A stretch of DNA of 64,000 nt from Grimontia sedimenti (GTDB taxonomy: Bacteria; Pseudomonadota; Gammaproteobacteria; Enterobacterales; Vibrionaceae), in contig NZ_JAALDL010000012.1 in the NCBI RefSeq assembly GCF_011045095.1, positions 1-64,000 on the forward strand. The letters are read 5' to 3'. The position numbers and the translations under genes are program-made. Of this stretch, positions 31,330 to 40,888 are shown piece by piece. The notes below the pieces were generated by a model. That model made no database searches. It saw only the letters and a list, made by a program, of their open reading frames with translations, and had not been told where the DNA came from. Positions within the stretch are counted from its first letter, which is position 1. Every line of letters starts with the position of its first letter.

Positions 31330-31755
31330 TCAGTTTTGCCCGCCTTGTATTGTCACAATCATTCTTCGTGTACCACCGTGGTCTCGATGCTCGCCCAGAT
31401 AAATACCCTGCCAGGTTCCTAATGCCAATCTGCCATTGCTGATTGGAATCATAACACTCGCGCCCAACAGTGATGCTTTGATGTGCGCGGGCATATCGTC
31501 GTCGCCCTCGTAGGTGTGCTGATAGTAAGGTGCGCGCTCTGGCACGAACTGGTTAAAGTGCGCTTCCATGTCGCTTCTCACCGTTGGGTCAGCGTTTTCA
31601 TTGAGTGTCAGACTGGCCGAAGTGTGTTGAATAAACAGGTTCACCAAGCCGACATCCAGGCTGCGAATTTCCGGTATTTGCTTTACCACTTCGTCGGTGA
31701 TCAGGTGGAAGCCTCTTGCGCGGGGACGTAGGCTAATTGTTTTTTGTGTCCACAT
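31330..31755 (-). CDS. yjbQ: YjbQ/UPF0047 family protein
   Basis: 141 residues. Signatures NLFIQHTSASLTLNENADP, GDDDMPAHIKASLLGASV and LGTWQGIYLGEHRDHGGTR match the YjbQ family, in which E. coli YjbQ has weak thiamine-phosphate synthase activity. The conserved HTSA and ExRDxG residues form a metal-like site. The cellular role is unsettled. Confidence 0.9.
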   Translation of the reverse strand: MWTQKTISLRPRARGFHLITDEVVKQIPEIRSLDVGLVNLFIQHTSASLTLNENADPTVRSDMEAHFNQFVPERAPYYQHTYEGDDDMPAHIKASLLGASVMIPISNGRLALGTWQGIYLGEHRDHGGTRRMIVTIQGGQN

Positions 31756-31967
31756 TTAAAACAACCTGCTTTAAAAATTTTGGGTAGAGTGCGTGACGCT
31801 GCGAGTTCAAGTTGGTTAATCGGTCGTCACTGACCTAGCGCAACATTGCAGCAATTTTTTCGTGGCAAACTGTCACGCCCTTGGTGCCTGTAAGCTAGCG
31901 GCGATATTTGAATGCGGCTAAAAGTATACAGGACTTGGAGTTGATGTCGGTGACATCTTGTACTCAG

Positions 31968-32008
31968 GTACCCTGAAACCTACACCTTCAGGAAGTTTGG
32001 GTATACCA
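31968..32008 (+). repeat. Half copy of a dispersed Vibrio-type repeat
   Basis: CTGAAACCTACACCTTCAGG followed by AAGTTTGGGTATA closely matches the right side of the complete element at 46581-46627 (CTGAATCCTGCATCTTCAGG then TTGTTTGGGTATA). The left ACCCAAAC arm is lost here. It lies in the pgi leader. Confidence 0.6.
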
Positions 32009-33764
<1,756 letters not shown>

Positions 33765-33926
33765 TACCAATCGTAGTAAATATCTGCTCATCCTAGCTTG
33801 TTAAAATGCTCGATAACTGCGTTGAAAAATTTAATTGTAGAGTAACTACTTATCGAAATTTTCCGCCTTGTTCTCGAGCATTTTCCCTGCGCTATTTCTG
33901 ATCACCTACCCACTGTGATCGGTATA
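33765..33926. repeat. Long palindromic intergenic repeat after pgi
   Basis: About 160 bases starting TACCAATC..AGT and ending ACT..GATCGGTA, i.e. inverted termini. Inside, AAAATGCTCGA-TAACTGCGTTGAAAAATTT pairs with a downstream segment whose complement is AAAATGCTCGAGAACAAGG continuing to GGAAAATTT. The whole can fold into one long hairpin. The layout resembles short non-autonomous palindromic repeats common in Vibrionaceae intergenic regions. No coding capacity. Confidence 0.8.
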
Positions 33927-33952
33927 ACCGCTGAAGTTTGAATGTCAGAAAC

Positions 33953-33985
33953 AAAAACGCCGCATCAATGATGCGGCGTTTTTTT
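33953..33985. terminator. Bidirectional terminator between pgi and cheX
   Basis: GC-rich stem ACGCCGCATC/GATGCGGCGT with A and T runs on either side, serving the convergent pgi and cheX genes. Confidence 0.9.
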
Positions 33986-34002
33986 ATAACGGGGTTTTCG
34001 GC

Positions 34003-34464
34003 TTAGTCGAAGCAAATTTCGATATAAGCACGGCCAAATTCGGAATCGAACGGCATGATGATGATCTGACCTTCACTCTTATGGGTGATGGTATGTTCAC
34101 GGCCAGACACCACAATCGGGGTCGCCATATCAAAATCGAAGCCTTTTTCCGCCAACAGACGTTTGGCTCCACCGGTCACCATGTTGGTGATTTCGCCCAC
34201 CATGTCGGTGACATCCGCATCAATAGAAGTGGGCCTTTCACCCAGCATGCGGCTCATGATTTCCAGCGCCAGTTCTTCTTCAAAGGTCACGGAGAAAGAG
34301 CCTTTGGTCTTTGGACCGACCATGCCAATAAGACCGGATACATCGCCCTTGGCGACTTCAGATGTCTTTAGCTGAGGTTTTTTAGGCGTAATTTCCAGCT
34401 GCGCCATGGTGGTCAGCACATTCACCAACGAAGACAAAAAAGGGTTTACAAATTCAGCGCGCAT
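34003..34464 (-). CDS. CheX-like chemotaxis phosphatase domain protein
   Basis: 153 residues covering one CheX/CheC-like fold: FVNPFLSSLVNVLTTMAQLE, then VSGLIGMVGPKTKGSFSVTFEEELALEIMSRML, and DVTDMVGEITNMVTGGAKRLL. That last segment has the ExxN motif (E-I-T-N) of CheX-type CheY-P phosphatases. It may dephosphorylate a response regulator, but no chemotaxis gene is nearby, so the partner is unknown. Confidence 0.85.
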   Translation of the reverse strand: MRAEFVNPFLSSLVNVLTTMAQLEITPKKPQLKTSEVAKGDVSGLIGMVGPKTKGSFSVTFEEELALEIMSRMLGERPTSIDADVTDMVGEITNMVTGGAKRLLAEKGFDFDMATPIVVSGREHTITHKSEGQIIIMPFDSEFGRAYIEICFD

Positions 34465-34481
34465 AATAGTTCTTTACCGTC

Positions 34482-34940
34482 CTACTGCATTTTCTGTGTT
34501 GCTACCTGGCAGGTGTGACAGGTTCCATGTGTTTCAACCACGTGATGACTCACCGCAAAGTTAACCTGATTGGCTTTTTGCTGAAGGGCTGTCGATAGTG
34601 TATCAGTGTGACACTCTTCGACTGTGCCACATGAGTCACAAATCAATAGCTGTGAACAATGTTGCTCATGTCCGGGCAAGCAGCAAGCAATAAAGCTATT
34701 TGTTGACTCCACTTTGTGCACAAAGCCCTGAGAAAGCAAAAAATCGAGCGCGCGGTACACCGTGGGTGGTTTGGCTTGCGGCTCTGTTTCCCGCAATACA
34801 TCCAGCAAATCATAGGCGCTAATCGCCCTTTTGCTCTGGACGATAATCTCATATACCCGCTCGCGCTGTGCTGTCAGTCGAACGCCGCGCTGCTCACAAA
34901 GTGACTGAGCTCGGGCAATTAGTTGTGAAAGATTGGCCAT
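34482..34940 (-). CDS. zur: Zinc uptake regulator Zur (Fur family)
   Basis: 152 residues. N-terminal winged helix (RLTAQRERVYEIIVQSKRAISAYDLLDVL, PPTVYRALDFLLSQGFVHK) and C-terminal metal/dimer domain with HEQHCSQLLICDSCGTVEE and CHTC. The paired CxxC motifs hold the structural zinc. Zur represses zinc importers when zinc is plentiful. Its own upstream region shows no clear Zur box. No zinc transporter lies in this window. Confidence 0.88.
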   Translation of the reverse strand: MANLSQLIARAQSLCEQRGVRLTAQRERVYEIIVQSKRAISAYDLLDVLRETEPQAKPPTVYRALDFLLSQGFVHKVESTNSFIACCLPGHEQHCSQLLICDSCGTVEECHTDTLSTALQQKANQVNFAVSHHVVETHGTCHTCQVATQKMQ

Positions 34941-35108
34941 AAGACCTCAAAAATCAGGCTGAGGGCAATATTCTATCACAGCAAACAATTCACGCACCCG
35001 CCAAGCCGTGACCGCTGTTTGCCTTTGAATAATTGTAGATGATACTCAATCATCGAATGGCGGCGACAACCAGTGCGTGATCCCGCTTTCTAGTAAAGTG
35101 GTTGAGTG

Positions 35109-35672
35109 TTAGTCGAGCGTGTGTTCCCGGCAAATCAGCTCTCCTCCTGCCGCATCCAGCGTTTCCTTGGTTAACTCGCAGAAGAATTGACCATCAGTAA
35201 TGGGTTGATGGAATTTGCAGGTTTTACAAAGCCCGAAGCTGGCGCTATTGGTGGCTTTTTGCATGCTACGTAGCAGGGTCTCGAGTTGCTCCTTCAGTGC
35301 GTGTTGACCTTCGCCCAACTGCTCCAATCCATTTTTCAGCACGGTGGGAGGAATCGCGCTTTTCGCGACCTCTTCGCCCTTTTCCGTTAACACCAAATGG
35401 GTGACACGGCGATCAACCGGATCTTTCTCTTTGGTTAGGAAACCTTTTGAAGCCAGAAGGGTGATGGACTGAGAGGTTGTGCCTTTGGTGATCCCCAAAA
35501 ACTCAGTAACAGCAGCCGGCGTGTCGCTGAATTTGTTGCAGCGGAAGAGGTAATACAGCACCTCCAGGTGCACAGGGTGCAAGCCATGCTCCACGCCAAC
35601 CAAGCGCACTTCATTGCGATAAAGGGTGGTGATGCGTTCGAGAATGTCGCTCAAAGGGTCAATGTGGCTCAT
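35109..35672 (-). CDS. MarR-family regulator with a C-terminal four-cysteine domain
   Basis: 187 residues from the ATG at 35672 (a TTG five codons upstream is less likely). A MarR winged helix spans about 5-140 (LHPVHLEVLYYLFRC, TKGTTSQSITLLASKGFLTKEKDPVDRRVTHLVLTEKG). A short extra C-terminal domain has four cysteines (about 149, 152, 165, 181) in the pattern CxxC-x12-C-x15-C with His residues beside them (CKFHQ, CREH). The cysteines may bind metal, an Fe-S cluster or sense redox state. Divergent from a periplasmic protein gene with palindromes between. Confidence 0.85.
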   Translation of the reverse strand: MSHIDPLSDILERITTLYRNEVRLVGVEHGLHPVHLEVLYYLFRCNKFSDTPAAVTEFLGITKGTTSQSITLLASKGFLTKEKDPVDRRVTHLVLTEKGEEVAKSAIPPTVLKNGLEQLGEGQHALKEQLETLLRSMQKATNSASFGLCKTCKFHQPITDGQFFCELTKETLDAAGGELICREHTLD

Positions 35673-35710
35673 TCGTTTTCTCTGCAAAAAGGTTTTTTGT
35701 CGAAACTATG

Positions 35711-35760
35711 TTGACAAGCTTAGCAGGATCCTTATTCTGAATAAAGTTTCGATGCGAAAC
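35711..35760 (+). promoter_or_regulatory. Promoter and palindromic operator for the periplasmic-protein gene
   Basis: A perfect -35 TTGACA (35711-35716), 16 bases, then TATTCT as -10. The inverted repeats TATTC-T-GAATA (35733-35743) and GTTTCG-ATG-CGAAAC (35746-35760) overlap and follow it. A protein bound there would block transcription. Palindromes of this size are typical MarR targets, and the MarR gene is divergent, so it is the likely binder. Confidence 0.6.
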
Positions 35761-35787
35761 CAATATTCAAAAGACAAGGAGTTTATG

Positions 35788-36522
35788 ATGAGAAAGACAT
35801 CTCTTGCTTTAGCGCTTTTGGGGGCTATCAGCTCGGTAAAAGCACATACCAGCGCCCATGAGGGGCATATCGTCAGCGCTAAGAACGGTGCGATTTCCCC
35901 GACATTCGATATTGTTCACGCCAAAGTGGTGAAAAATGGCGGCTCACTGTCGTTCCAAACAGAAGTAGCCGCTGACATAGGTGAGGAAAAGCCGACAGCA
36001 GTTGGCAAGCTCGCGGGTTCATCGGTTTATAGCTACGTTTGGCCAACCTCGCTCAACTCGGCAGACATTGGCTTTGATGAAGGCAAAGGCATTGTGGCGC
36101 TTTCGGTTACTGCACACCCAGATTTTGACGATACCCCGCGTTACGACGAAAACAAAGATGGCAACAAAGCCAATGATGGTAACGAATGGCACTCGCACTG
36201 GGTGGTGTTAACCGAAGACAAAGCCTGCCCAGCAGGTCTAAAAGTCCGCGACATTCCAGAAGGAGCCACACCCAAAGTACCTGTGACCTGGCCGGAGCTT
36301 CCGATTTATATCGACAGTCCGGGCTATGAGCCACGCTTTACCAGCACAGAACTAACGGTGGAAGTGCCAGTTAAAGACATTGGTTTTAAAGACGACTTCA
36401 ACTTCGATGCCGTGACGTCAGTGCTTAAAGTGAATGCGAGTGTGCACAACCCGCTGCTTTGCGTGACCGTCGTTGATGATATTGCCTCTGGCGATCTGTC
36501 GCTGCCCGGTTTCACCAAATAA
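35788..36522 (+). CDS. Periplasmic protein of unknown function, MarR-linked
   Basis: 244 residues from the ATG at 35788, seven bases after AAGGAG (an ATG three bases upstream is possible; a longer start would overlap the regulator gene). A signal peptide ends near SSVKA, followed by His-rich THTSAHEGH and a beta-rich body with one Asp/Asn-rich loop (DDTPRYDENKDGNKANDGNEWHSHW) that looks able to bind metal. I do not recognise a characterised family. It is followed eight bases later by a DUF2024 gene, probably one operon. Confidence 0.7.
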   Translation: MRKTSLALALLGAISSVKAHTSAHEGHIVSAKNGAISPTFDIVHAKVVKNGGSLSFQTEVAADIGEEKPTAVGKLAGSSVYSYVWPTSLNSADIGFDEGKGIVALSVTAHPDFDDTPRYDENKDGNKANDGNEWHSHWVVLTEDKACPAGLKVRDIPEGATPKVPVTWPELPIYIDSPGYEPRFTSTELTVEVPVKDIGFKDDFNFDAVTSVLKVNASVHNPLLCVTVVDDIASGDLSLPGFTK

Positions 36523-36536
36523 AAAGGAGAGTGCGA

Positions 36537-36797
36537 ATGGCGATTCATGTTTACGACACCTACGCGACCTCATCTTCCGGAAAAATCCTGCATTTTGATG
36601 TGTTGCTTCGGGAGAAAAGCGATGAGTTAGCGGTGAAATATGCCAAAGCCTGGCTGGCTGAGATTGGCGAGGCGGACGCCACGGTAAAATCTGGCAACTG
36701 TGCGTTTTGCCACACCACCGCTGACTTGCCTGAGTTTGATAGTGAGATAAACGAAAAAGGATATGCGATATACAAACTGGAAGGGTGCCCTGTGTGA
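36537..36797 (+). CDS. DUF2024 family protein
   Basis: 86 residues from the ATG at 36537, with AGGAGA upstream. The sequence begins AIHVYDTYATSSSGKILHFDVLL and has CAFCHTT in the middle and CPV at the end; length and motifs match DUF2024. Function unknown. It sits directly behind the periplasmic-protein gene under the same promoter. Confidence 0.78.
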   Translation: MAIHVYDTYATSSSGKILHFDVLLREKSDELAVKYAKAWLAEIGEADATVKSGNCAFCHTTADLPEFDSEINEKGYAIYKLEGCPV

Positions 36798-36995
36798 CGA
36801 TGGGTAAATCTGCAGAAAATGAAGGGCATAGCTGCGGGCTATGCCCTTTGTGTTTCCGGTGTCAGAATGGATGTGAAAGCACTGCACCTACACGACTTGG
36901 GCAAACGCCCGAGTTAGGGTAGAATCCGCACACTTTTTTATTAGGTACTGTTTAAGACGGTGCCTTTGCGTGACCAAGTGCAATGAGGTTTATCC

Positions 36996-38036
36996 ATGCT
37001 GAACGAAACAACTGACATCCAAAACTCATCATCAGGCGTTGTGTCTGAGGGTGTGTCCTACCCGTCAGCGCGCTTCAGTGTGGCTCCAATGCTGGATTGG
37101 ACTGACCGCCACTGCCGCTACTTCCACCGTATTCTGTCTAAGAACGCTTTGCTGTACACCGAGATGGTCACCACGGGTGCGATCATTCACGGCAAAGGTG
37201 ACTTTCTGGCATTTAACGAGGAAGAGCATCCTGTCGCGCTGCAACTGGGTGGCTCAAACCCTGTGGATTTGGCGACTTGTGCCAAACTGGCGGTTGAGCG
37301 CGGCTACGATGAAATTAACCTTAACGTGGGTTGCCCGTCTGATCGCGTTCAAAATGGTCGTTTCGGTGCTTGTTTGATGGGCGAAGCGGAACTGGTCGCG
37401 CAGTGTGTATCGGCAATGAAAGAAGTGGTCGATATTCCGGTGACCGTAAAAACCCGTATCGGTATCGACGATCAGGACAGCTATGAGTTTCTGGTCGATT
37501 TCGTGCGTACAGTGAGCGAGAAAGGCGGCTGCGATAACTTCACGATTCACGCCCGTAAAGCGTGGCTTTCTGGCCTGAGCCCTAAAGAGAACCGTGAAAT
37601 TCCGCCGCTGGATTACCCACGCGTTTACCAACTGAAGAAAGACTTCCCGCACCTGACCATGGCGATCAACGGTGGTATCAAATCGCTGGAAGAAGCAGAA
37701 GAGCATCTGAAGTATCTGGATGGCGTCATGATTGGCCGTGAGGCTTACCAAAGTCCTTACATGCTGGCAGAAGTGGATAACCGCCTTTTTGGTAGCGATG
37801 CGCCAATCATCAAGCGCAGCGACGCTGTGAAAGCCATGTTCCCTTATATTGAAGCGGAACTAAGTAAGGGCACTTATCTGAATCACATCAGTCGTCACAT
37901 GCTGGGCCTGTTCCAAAACATGCCGGGTGCACGTCAATGGCGTCGATACATCAGTGAAAATGCGCACAAACCAGGCTCAGGTGTTGAAGTACTGGAAGCC
38001 GCACTGGCGAAAATCCCTGCGCATCTGGATGTGTAA
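36996..38036 (+). CDS. dusA: tRNA-dihydrouridine(20/20a) synthase DusA
   Basis: 346 residues: FMN-binding TIM barrel with [51 protein letters not shown] (active-site Cys) and HARKAWL. It reduces U20 and U20a in the tRNA D loop. A terminator follows and pspG is next, as in E. coli. Confidence 0.97.
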   Translation: MLNETTDIQNSSSGVVSEGVSYPSARFSVAPMLDWTDRHCRYFHRILSKNALLYTEMVTTGAIIHGKGDFLAFNEEEHPVALQLGGSNPVDLATCAKLAVERGYDEINLNVGCPSDRVQNGRFGACLMGEAELVAQCVSAMKEVVDIPVTVKTRIGIDDQDSYEFLVDFVRTVSEKGGCDNFTIHARKAWLSGLSPKENREIPPLDYPRVYQLKKDFPHLTMAINGGIKSLEEAEEHLKYLDGVMIGREAYQSPYMLAEVDNRLFGSDAPIIKRSDAVKAMFPYIEAELSKGTYLNHISRHMLGLFQNMPGARQWRRYISENAHKPGSGVEVLEAALAKIPAHLDV

Positions 38037-38090
38037 ATCAGCCTGGTTAAATTTGACGCAATAGTCGGTAAAATTTACCAAGAATAAATG

Positions 38091-38122
38091 AAGCGCTGCA
38101 GCCAAACTGCAGCGCTTTTTCT
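38091..38122 (+). terminator. Terminator after dusA
   Basis: Eleven-pair stem AAGCGCTGCAG/CTGCAGCGCTT with a five-base loop and T run, upstream of the pspG promoter. Confidence 0.9.
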
Positions 38123-38154
38123 TTATCTGTCTGTTTTTAAAGGGATTGGTGAAG

Positions 38155-38171
38155 TTGGCCTGCTTCGTGCA
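38155..38171 (+). promoter_or_regulatory. Sigma-54 promoter for pspG
   Basis: TTGGCC and TGCA place GG and GC exactly ten bases apart (38157-58 and 38169-70), the invariant pairs of sigma-54 promoters. It lies about 45 bp upstream of pspG. In E. coli pspG is a member of the PspF/sigma-54 phage-shock regulon. Confidence 0.72.
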
Positions 38172-38217
38172 ATACCTAATGCAAACAAGAAAGAGTCACT
38201 GACCTTAGGAGGGTATG

Positions 38218-38484
38218 ATGATCGAGTTTCTGTTTATTGTTGGTTTTACGATTGCACTGTTGGCAACGGGTATCAGCTTTCTGGGCATTGTCGCTGCAAT
38301 GGCGGTGGGATTTATCGTGATGGCACTGGCAGGCATGATTGGCTTGGTATTCAAAATGCTGCCATGGATTTTGCTGGCTGCGGTGATTGTCTGGTTGCTC
38401 AAAGGCCGTGATAAAACAGCCACCCAAGCGCGTGATTACTGCTATAAACGCTCACGTCGCTACCACCGAGCGCGCCGTTATTAA
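38218..38484 (+). CDS. pspG: Phage-shock protein PspG
   Basis: 88 residues from the ATG at 38218, spaced well from AGGAGGG (an ATG at 38215 is too close). Two hydrophobic helices (IEFLFIVGFTIALLATGISFLGI and AGMIGLVFKMLPWILLAAVIVWLL split region) and a basic tail rich in Arg/Tyr. Pattern, length and location after dusA match PspG. It is an inner-membrane protein of the envelope-stress response and affects proton-motive force and motility in E. coli. Confidence 0.85.
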   Translation: MIEFLFIVGFTIALLATGISFLGIVAAMAVGFIVMALAGMIGLVFKMLPWILLAAVIVWLLKGRDKTATQARDYCYKRSRRYHRARRY

Positions 38485-38626
38485 GCGGCGCTACCATTGA
38501 ATCGGGCTATGATTAAGGCAAAAGGTTTCGCATAAAAATCCGGCAGATTATGCGGAATCTTTGTCTTGGTTTTGCTATAGTGCTCGCAAACCATAAACTC
38601 AAAAAATGTAAGGCGGAGCCCTTTCA

Positions 38627-39277
38627 ATGAAAAAACTAAACCTTTCTCTGGCTGCACTGGCAGTGGCTGGTGCATTCGCAATGCCTGCACAGGCTGCAGT
38701 GCTTTTAGGGGCTAAAGTTGGTGCAGATGCATGGTATGCAGATGCGAAAGTCAACGACGTTCGTGCTGACGATACTAACGTGCAAGGCTCTTACTATGCG
38801 GCCTTTGAGCATTTTATTCCACTGGTGCCAAACGCAAAAATCCGTTACACTGGTGTTGAGTCAAATGGCTCTGCGACTCCAAATGTAGAGTTCACCCAGT
38901 ATGACCTGATTGCATACTACGAAATTCTGGATAACGACCTGATCTCTTTCGATATCGGTCTGAACCTGCAGAAGTTTGAAGGTGACTTTGGTCCTCACAA
39001 ATTCGATGAGTGGCAGCCAGCGGTTTACTCTGATGTGCGTCTAGGCATTCCAGCAACCCCAGTTTCTCTGTTTGGTACCTTCAGCTTTGGTAGCTATGAC
39101 GACACCAGCACTGTTGATGCAGAAGCGGGTGTGTTGTTCACTCTGGGTCTGGTTGCGGCTGACCTGAACTTCAAAGCGGGTTACCGTGTTCAGGACTATG
39201 ACTTCAACTACTTTGGTGCGGACGACGGTAAGTTCTACAACGACGGTTTCTTCGGTGGCGTAGAGTTCAACTTCTAA
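38627..39277 (+). CDS. Small outer-membrane beta-barrel protein
   Basis: 216 residues: a signal peptide MKKLNLSLAALAVAGAFA...QAA, then repeated amphipathic strands (SYYAAFEHFIPLVPNAKIRYTG, YDLIAYYEILDNDLISFDIGL, AVYSDVRLGIPATPVSLFGT) and a terminal EFNF, the phenylalanine expected of outer-membrane porin-like barrels. It resembles the TIGR04219 outer-membrane family from memory. Function unknown. Own terminator follows. Confidence 0.8.
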   Translation: MKKLNLSLAALAVAGAFAMPAQAAVLLGAKVGADAWYADAKVNDVRADDTNVQGSYYAAFEHFIPLVPNAKIRYTGVESNGSATPNVEFTQYDLIAYYEILDNDLISFDIGLNLQKFEGDFGPHKFDEWQPAVYSDVRLGIPATPVSLFGTFSFGSYDDTSTVDAEAGVLFTLGLVAADLNFKAGYRVQDYDFNYFGADDGKFYNDGFFGGVEFNF

Positions 39278-39292
39278 GCACTGAAAGCGAAG

Positions 39293-39320
39293 AAAAAACC
39301 GCGCAAATGCGCGGTTTTTT
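39293..39320. terminator. Terminator after the small outer-membrane gene
   Basis: Thirteen-pair stem AAAAAACCGCGCA/TGCGCGGTTTTTT with a two-base loop, flanked by A/T runs; it may also end the convergent ABC-transporter operon. Confidence 0.92.
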
Positions 39321-39354
39321 TGTGTCTACAGTTTAGCGAAAGTTACTGGTTCAC

Positions 39355-40149
39355 TTACGGTCTTCCGCCAGGTTTGCCTTGGTCTTTCACAGGTTGGAAA
39401 CCCACGACGGCGAGAATCACAAACGCCAGTGTACAGCCGGACACCACCAGCAGGGCGGTGACATTCAACTGCTGATACAGCGAAAACCGGATAAGTTCCA
39501 CGCCAAAAGTGAATGGGTTAAAGCGACAGATTTCATACAGCCAGATGCTCGCTTCCTGCATTTTCCAAAGCGGATACAGCGCCGAAGAAAGGAAAAACAT
39601 CGGGAAGATGACAAAGTTCATCACCCCGGCGAAATTCTCCAGTTGTTTGATGCGAGAGGCGATAACAATGCCCAGCGCGCTTAACATCAGAGCGACGAGG
39701 AAAAGGGCGGGGATCACCAGCACATAACCCATGGGCTCCAATGGCCTGTCATACAACGCAGCGATCACCAAAAAGGCGCCGACCTGAAGCACACTCACCA
39801 AGGCACTGGCTATTTGTTTGGAAAGCAGCAAAAAAGGGCGCGGCAGTGGGCTGGTCAATAGCACCTTGATGCTTCCCATTTCCCGGTCATAGACAATCGA
39901 CAGTGAGCTTTGCATGCCATTGAACAGCAAAATCATGGCGCAAAGACCAGGCAGAATGTATTCCTCGTAATTGATGTAGGTGGCGTAGGGTTCCATGATG
40001 GCAATGCCAAGCGCCGCCCTGAAACCTGCGGCAAACACCACAAGCCACAAAAGTGGCCTGACAAGGCTGGCGGCAAATCTTGCCCGCTGGGAGAAAAAAC
40101 GCAGCCATTCGCGATAGCAAATCCCGACAAACGCATACCAATAGCTCAT
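39355..40149 (-). CDS. ABC-2 type permease of the PQQ-alcohol-dehydrogenase system
   Basis: 264 residues with six predicted transmembrane helices and an ABC-2 topology (RFAASLVRPLLWLVVFAAGF, GLCAMILLFNGMQSSLSIVYDREMG, FAGVMNFVIFPMFFLSSALYPL). Its start overlaps the end of the ATPase gene by four bases, so the two are translationally coupled. In the ped/exa loci of Pseudomonas, similar transporters accompany the quinoprotein alcohol dehydrogenase. Whether it exports a toxic intermediate or a signal is not known. Confidence 0.87.
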   Translation of the reverse strand: MSYWYAFVGICYREWLRFFSQRARFAASLVRPLLWLVVFAAGFRAALGIAIMEPYATYINYEEYILPGLCAMILLFNGMQSSLSIVYDREMGSIKVLLTSPLPRPFLLLSKQIASALVSVLQVGAFLVIAALYDRPLEPMGYVLVIPALFLVALMLSALGIVIASRIKQLENFAGVMNFVIFPMFFLSSALYPLWKMQEASIWLYEICRFNPFTFGVELIRFSLYQQLNVTALLVVSGCTLAFVILAVVGFQPVKDQGKPGGRP

Positions 40150-40868
40150 CGGCTTTCTCCCTCGTTATCTGAGGTTAGGGTGGCGAAGACTTTCGCAAGC
40201 GTTGGATGCTGGTGCAAGGCTCTGAGCTCACTGGCTTTGTTGTGTGCTCGCAAGGTGCCGCGATGCAGGATCAATACATCATCATGGTCGTCCACCTCCT
40301 CAATCAGATGAGTTGCCCAGAGCACACATAATGGCTGTTGCTCGCAAAGGCGTCTTACTGCCTCAGACAGTGAAGCCCTTGCTTTGGGGTCTAGCCCGCT
40401 GGTGGGTTCATCCAACAGCAAAATAGAGGGTGAATGCATCAACGAACGGACAAGTTCGGTGCGACGCCTATGCCCGCCATTTAAGGTGCGGACTTTATCG
40501 TTCAGACGATCGGTAAGGGAAAAATGCGCCAACAGAGGCGCCGCTTTTTCGAGGCTTTGTTTTTTGCTGTAGCCATGAAGTGCACCGTAATAACTGAGGT
40601 TTTGCCCTACGGTCAAATCAAGATCGAGAGTGTTTTGCTGGAATACCATGCCGAGCTTCGCCATGGTTTGGCGGGATGGCACTTCTCCCAGCAAAGCGAT
40701 TTCGCCCTGTTGGATGGGCGTGAGGCGGGTGAGTAAGGAAAATAGCGTGCTTTTCCCAGCACCGTTAGGGCCAAGAAGCATATGAAGGCCGCGCCCCAGC
40801 GAAAGGGAAAGATCGCTCAGGGCGCAGCGCGAACCATAGTGGTGAGACAGTCCGGAGACTTCAATCAT
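40146..40868 (-). CDS. ABC transporter ATP-binding protein of the PQQ-alcohol-dehydrogenase system
   Basis: 240 residues. Walker A LLGPNGAGKST, an unusual signature LNGGHRRRTEL in place of LSGGQ, and Walker B ILLLDEPTSGLDP. The LNGGH variant is characteristic of the ATPases that travel with PQQ alcohol dehydrogenase clusters. Partner of the permease at 39355, with which it overlaps by four bases. Confidence 0.9.
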   Translation of the reverse strand: MIEVSGLSHHYGSRCALSDLSLSLGRGLHMLLGPNGAGKSTLFSLLTRLTPIQQGEIALLGEVPSRQTMAKLGMVFQQNTLDLDLTVGQNLSYYGALHGYSKKQSLEKAAPLLAHFSLTDRLNDKVRTLNGGHRRRTELVRSLMHSPSILLLDEPTSGLDPKARASLSEAVRRLCEQQPLCVLWATHLIEEVDDHDDVLILHRGTLRAHNKASELRALHQHPTLAKVFATLTSDNEGESR

Positions 40869-40888
40869 GTCAGGCAGTTATCTCATTT

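Noticed and set aside
35626-35787. Longer N-terminus for the periplasmic-protein gene
   Set aside because: It reads antisense through the MarR gene and its operators, and hides the signal peptide; the ATG at 35788 has a ribosome-binding site.
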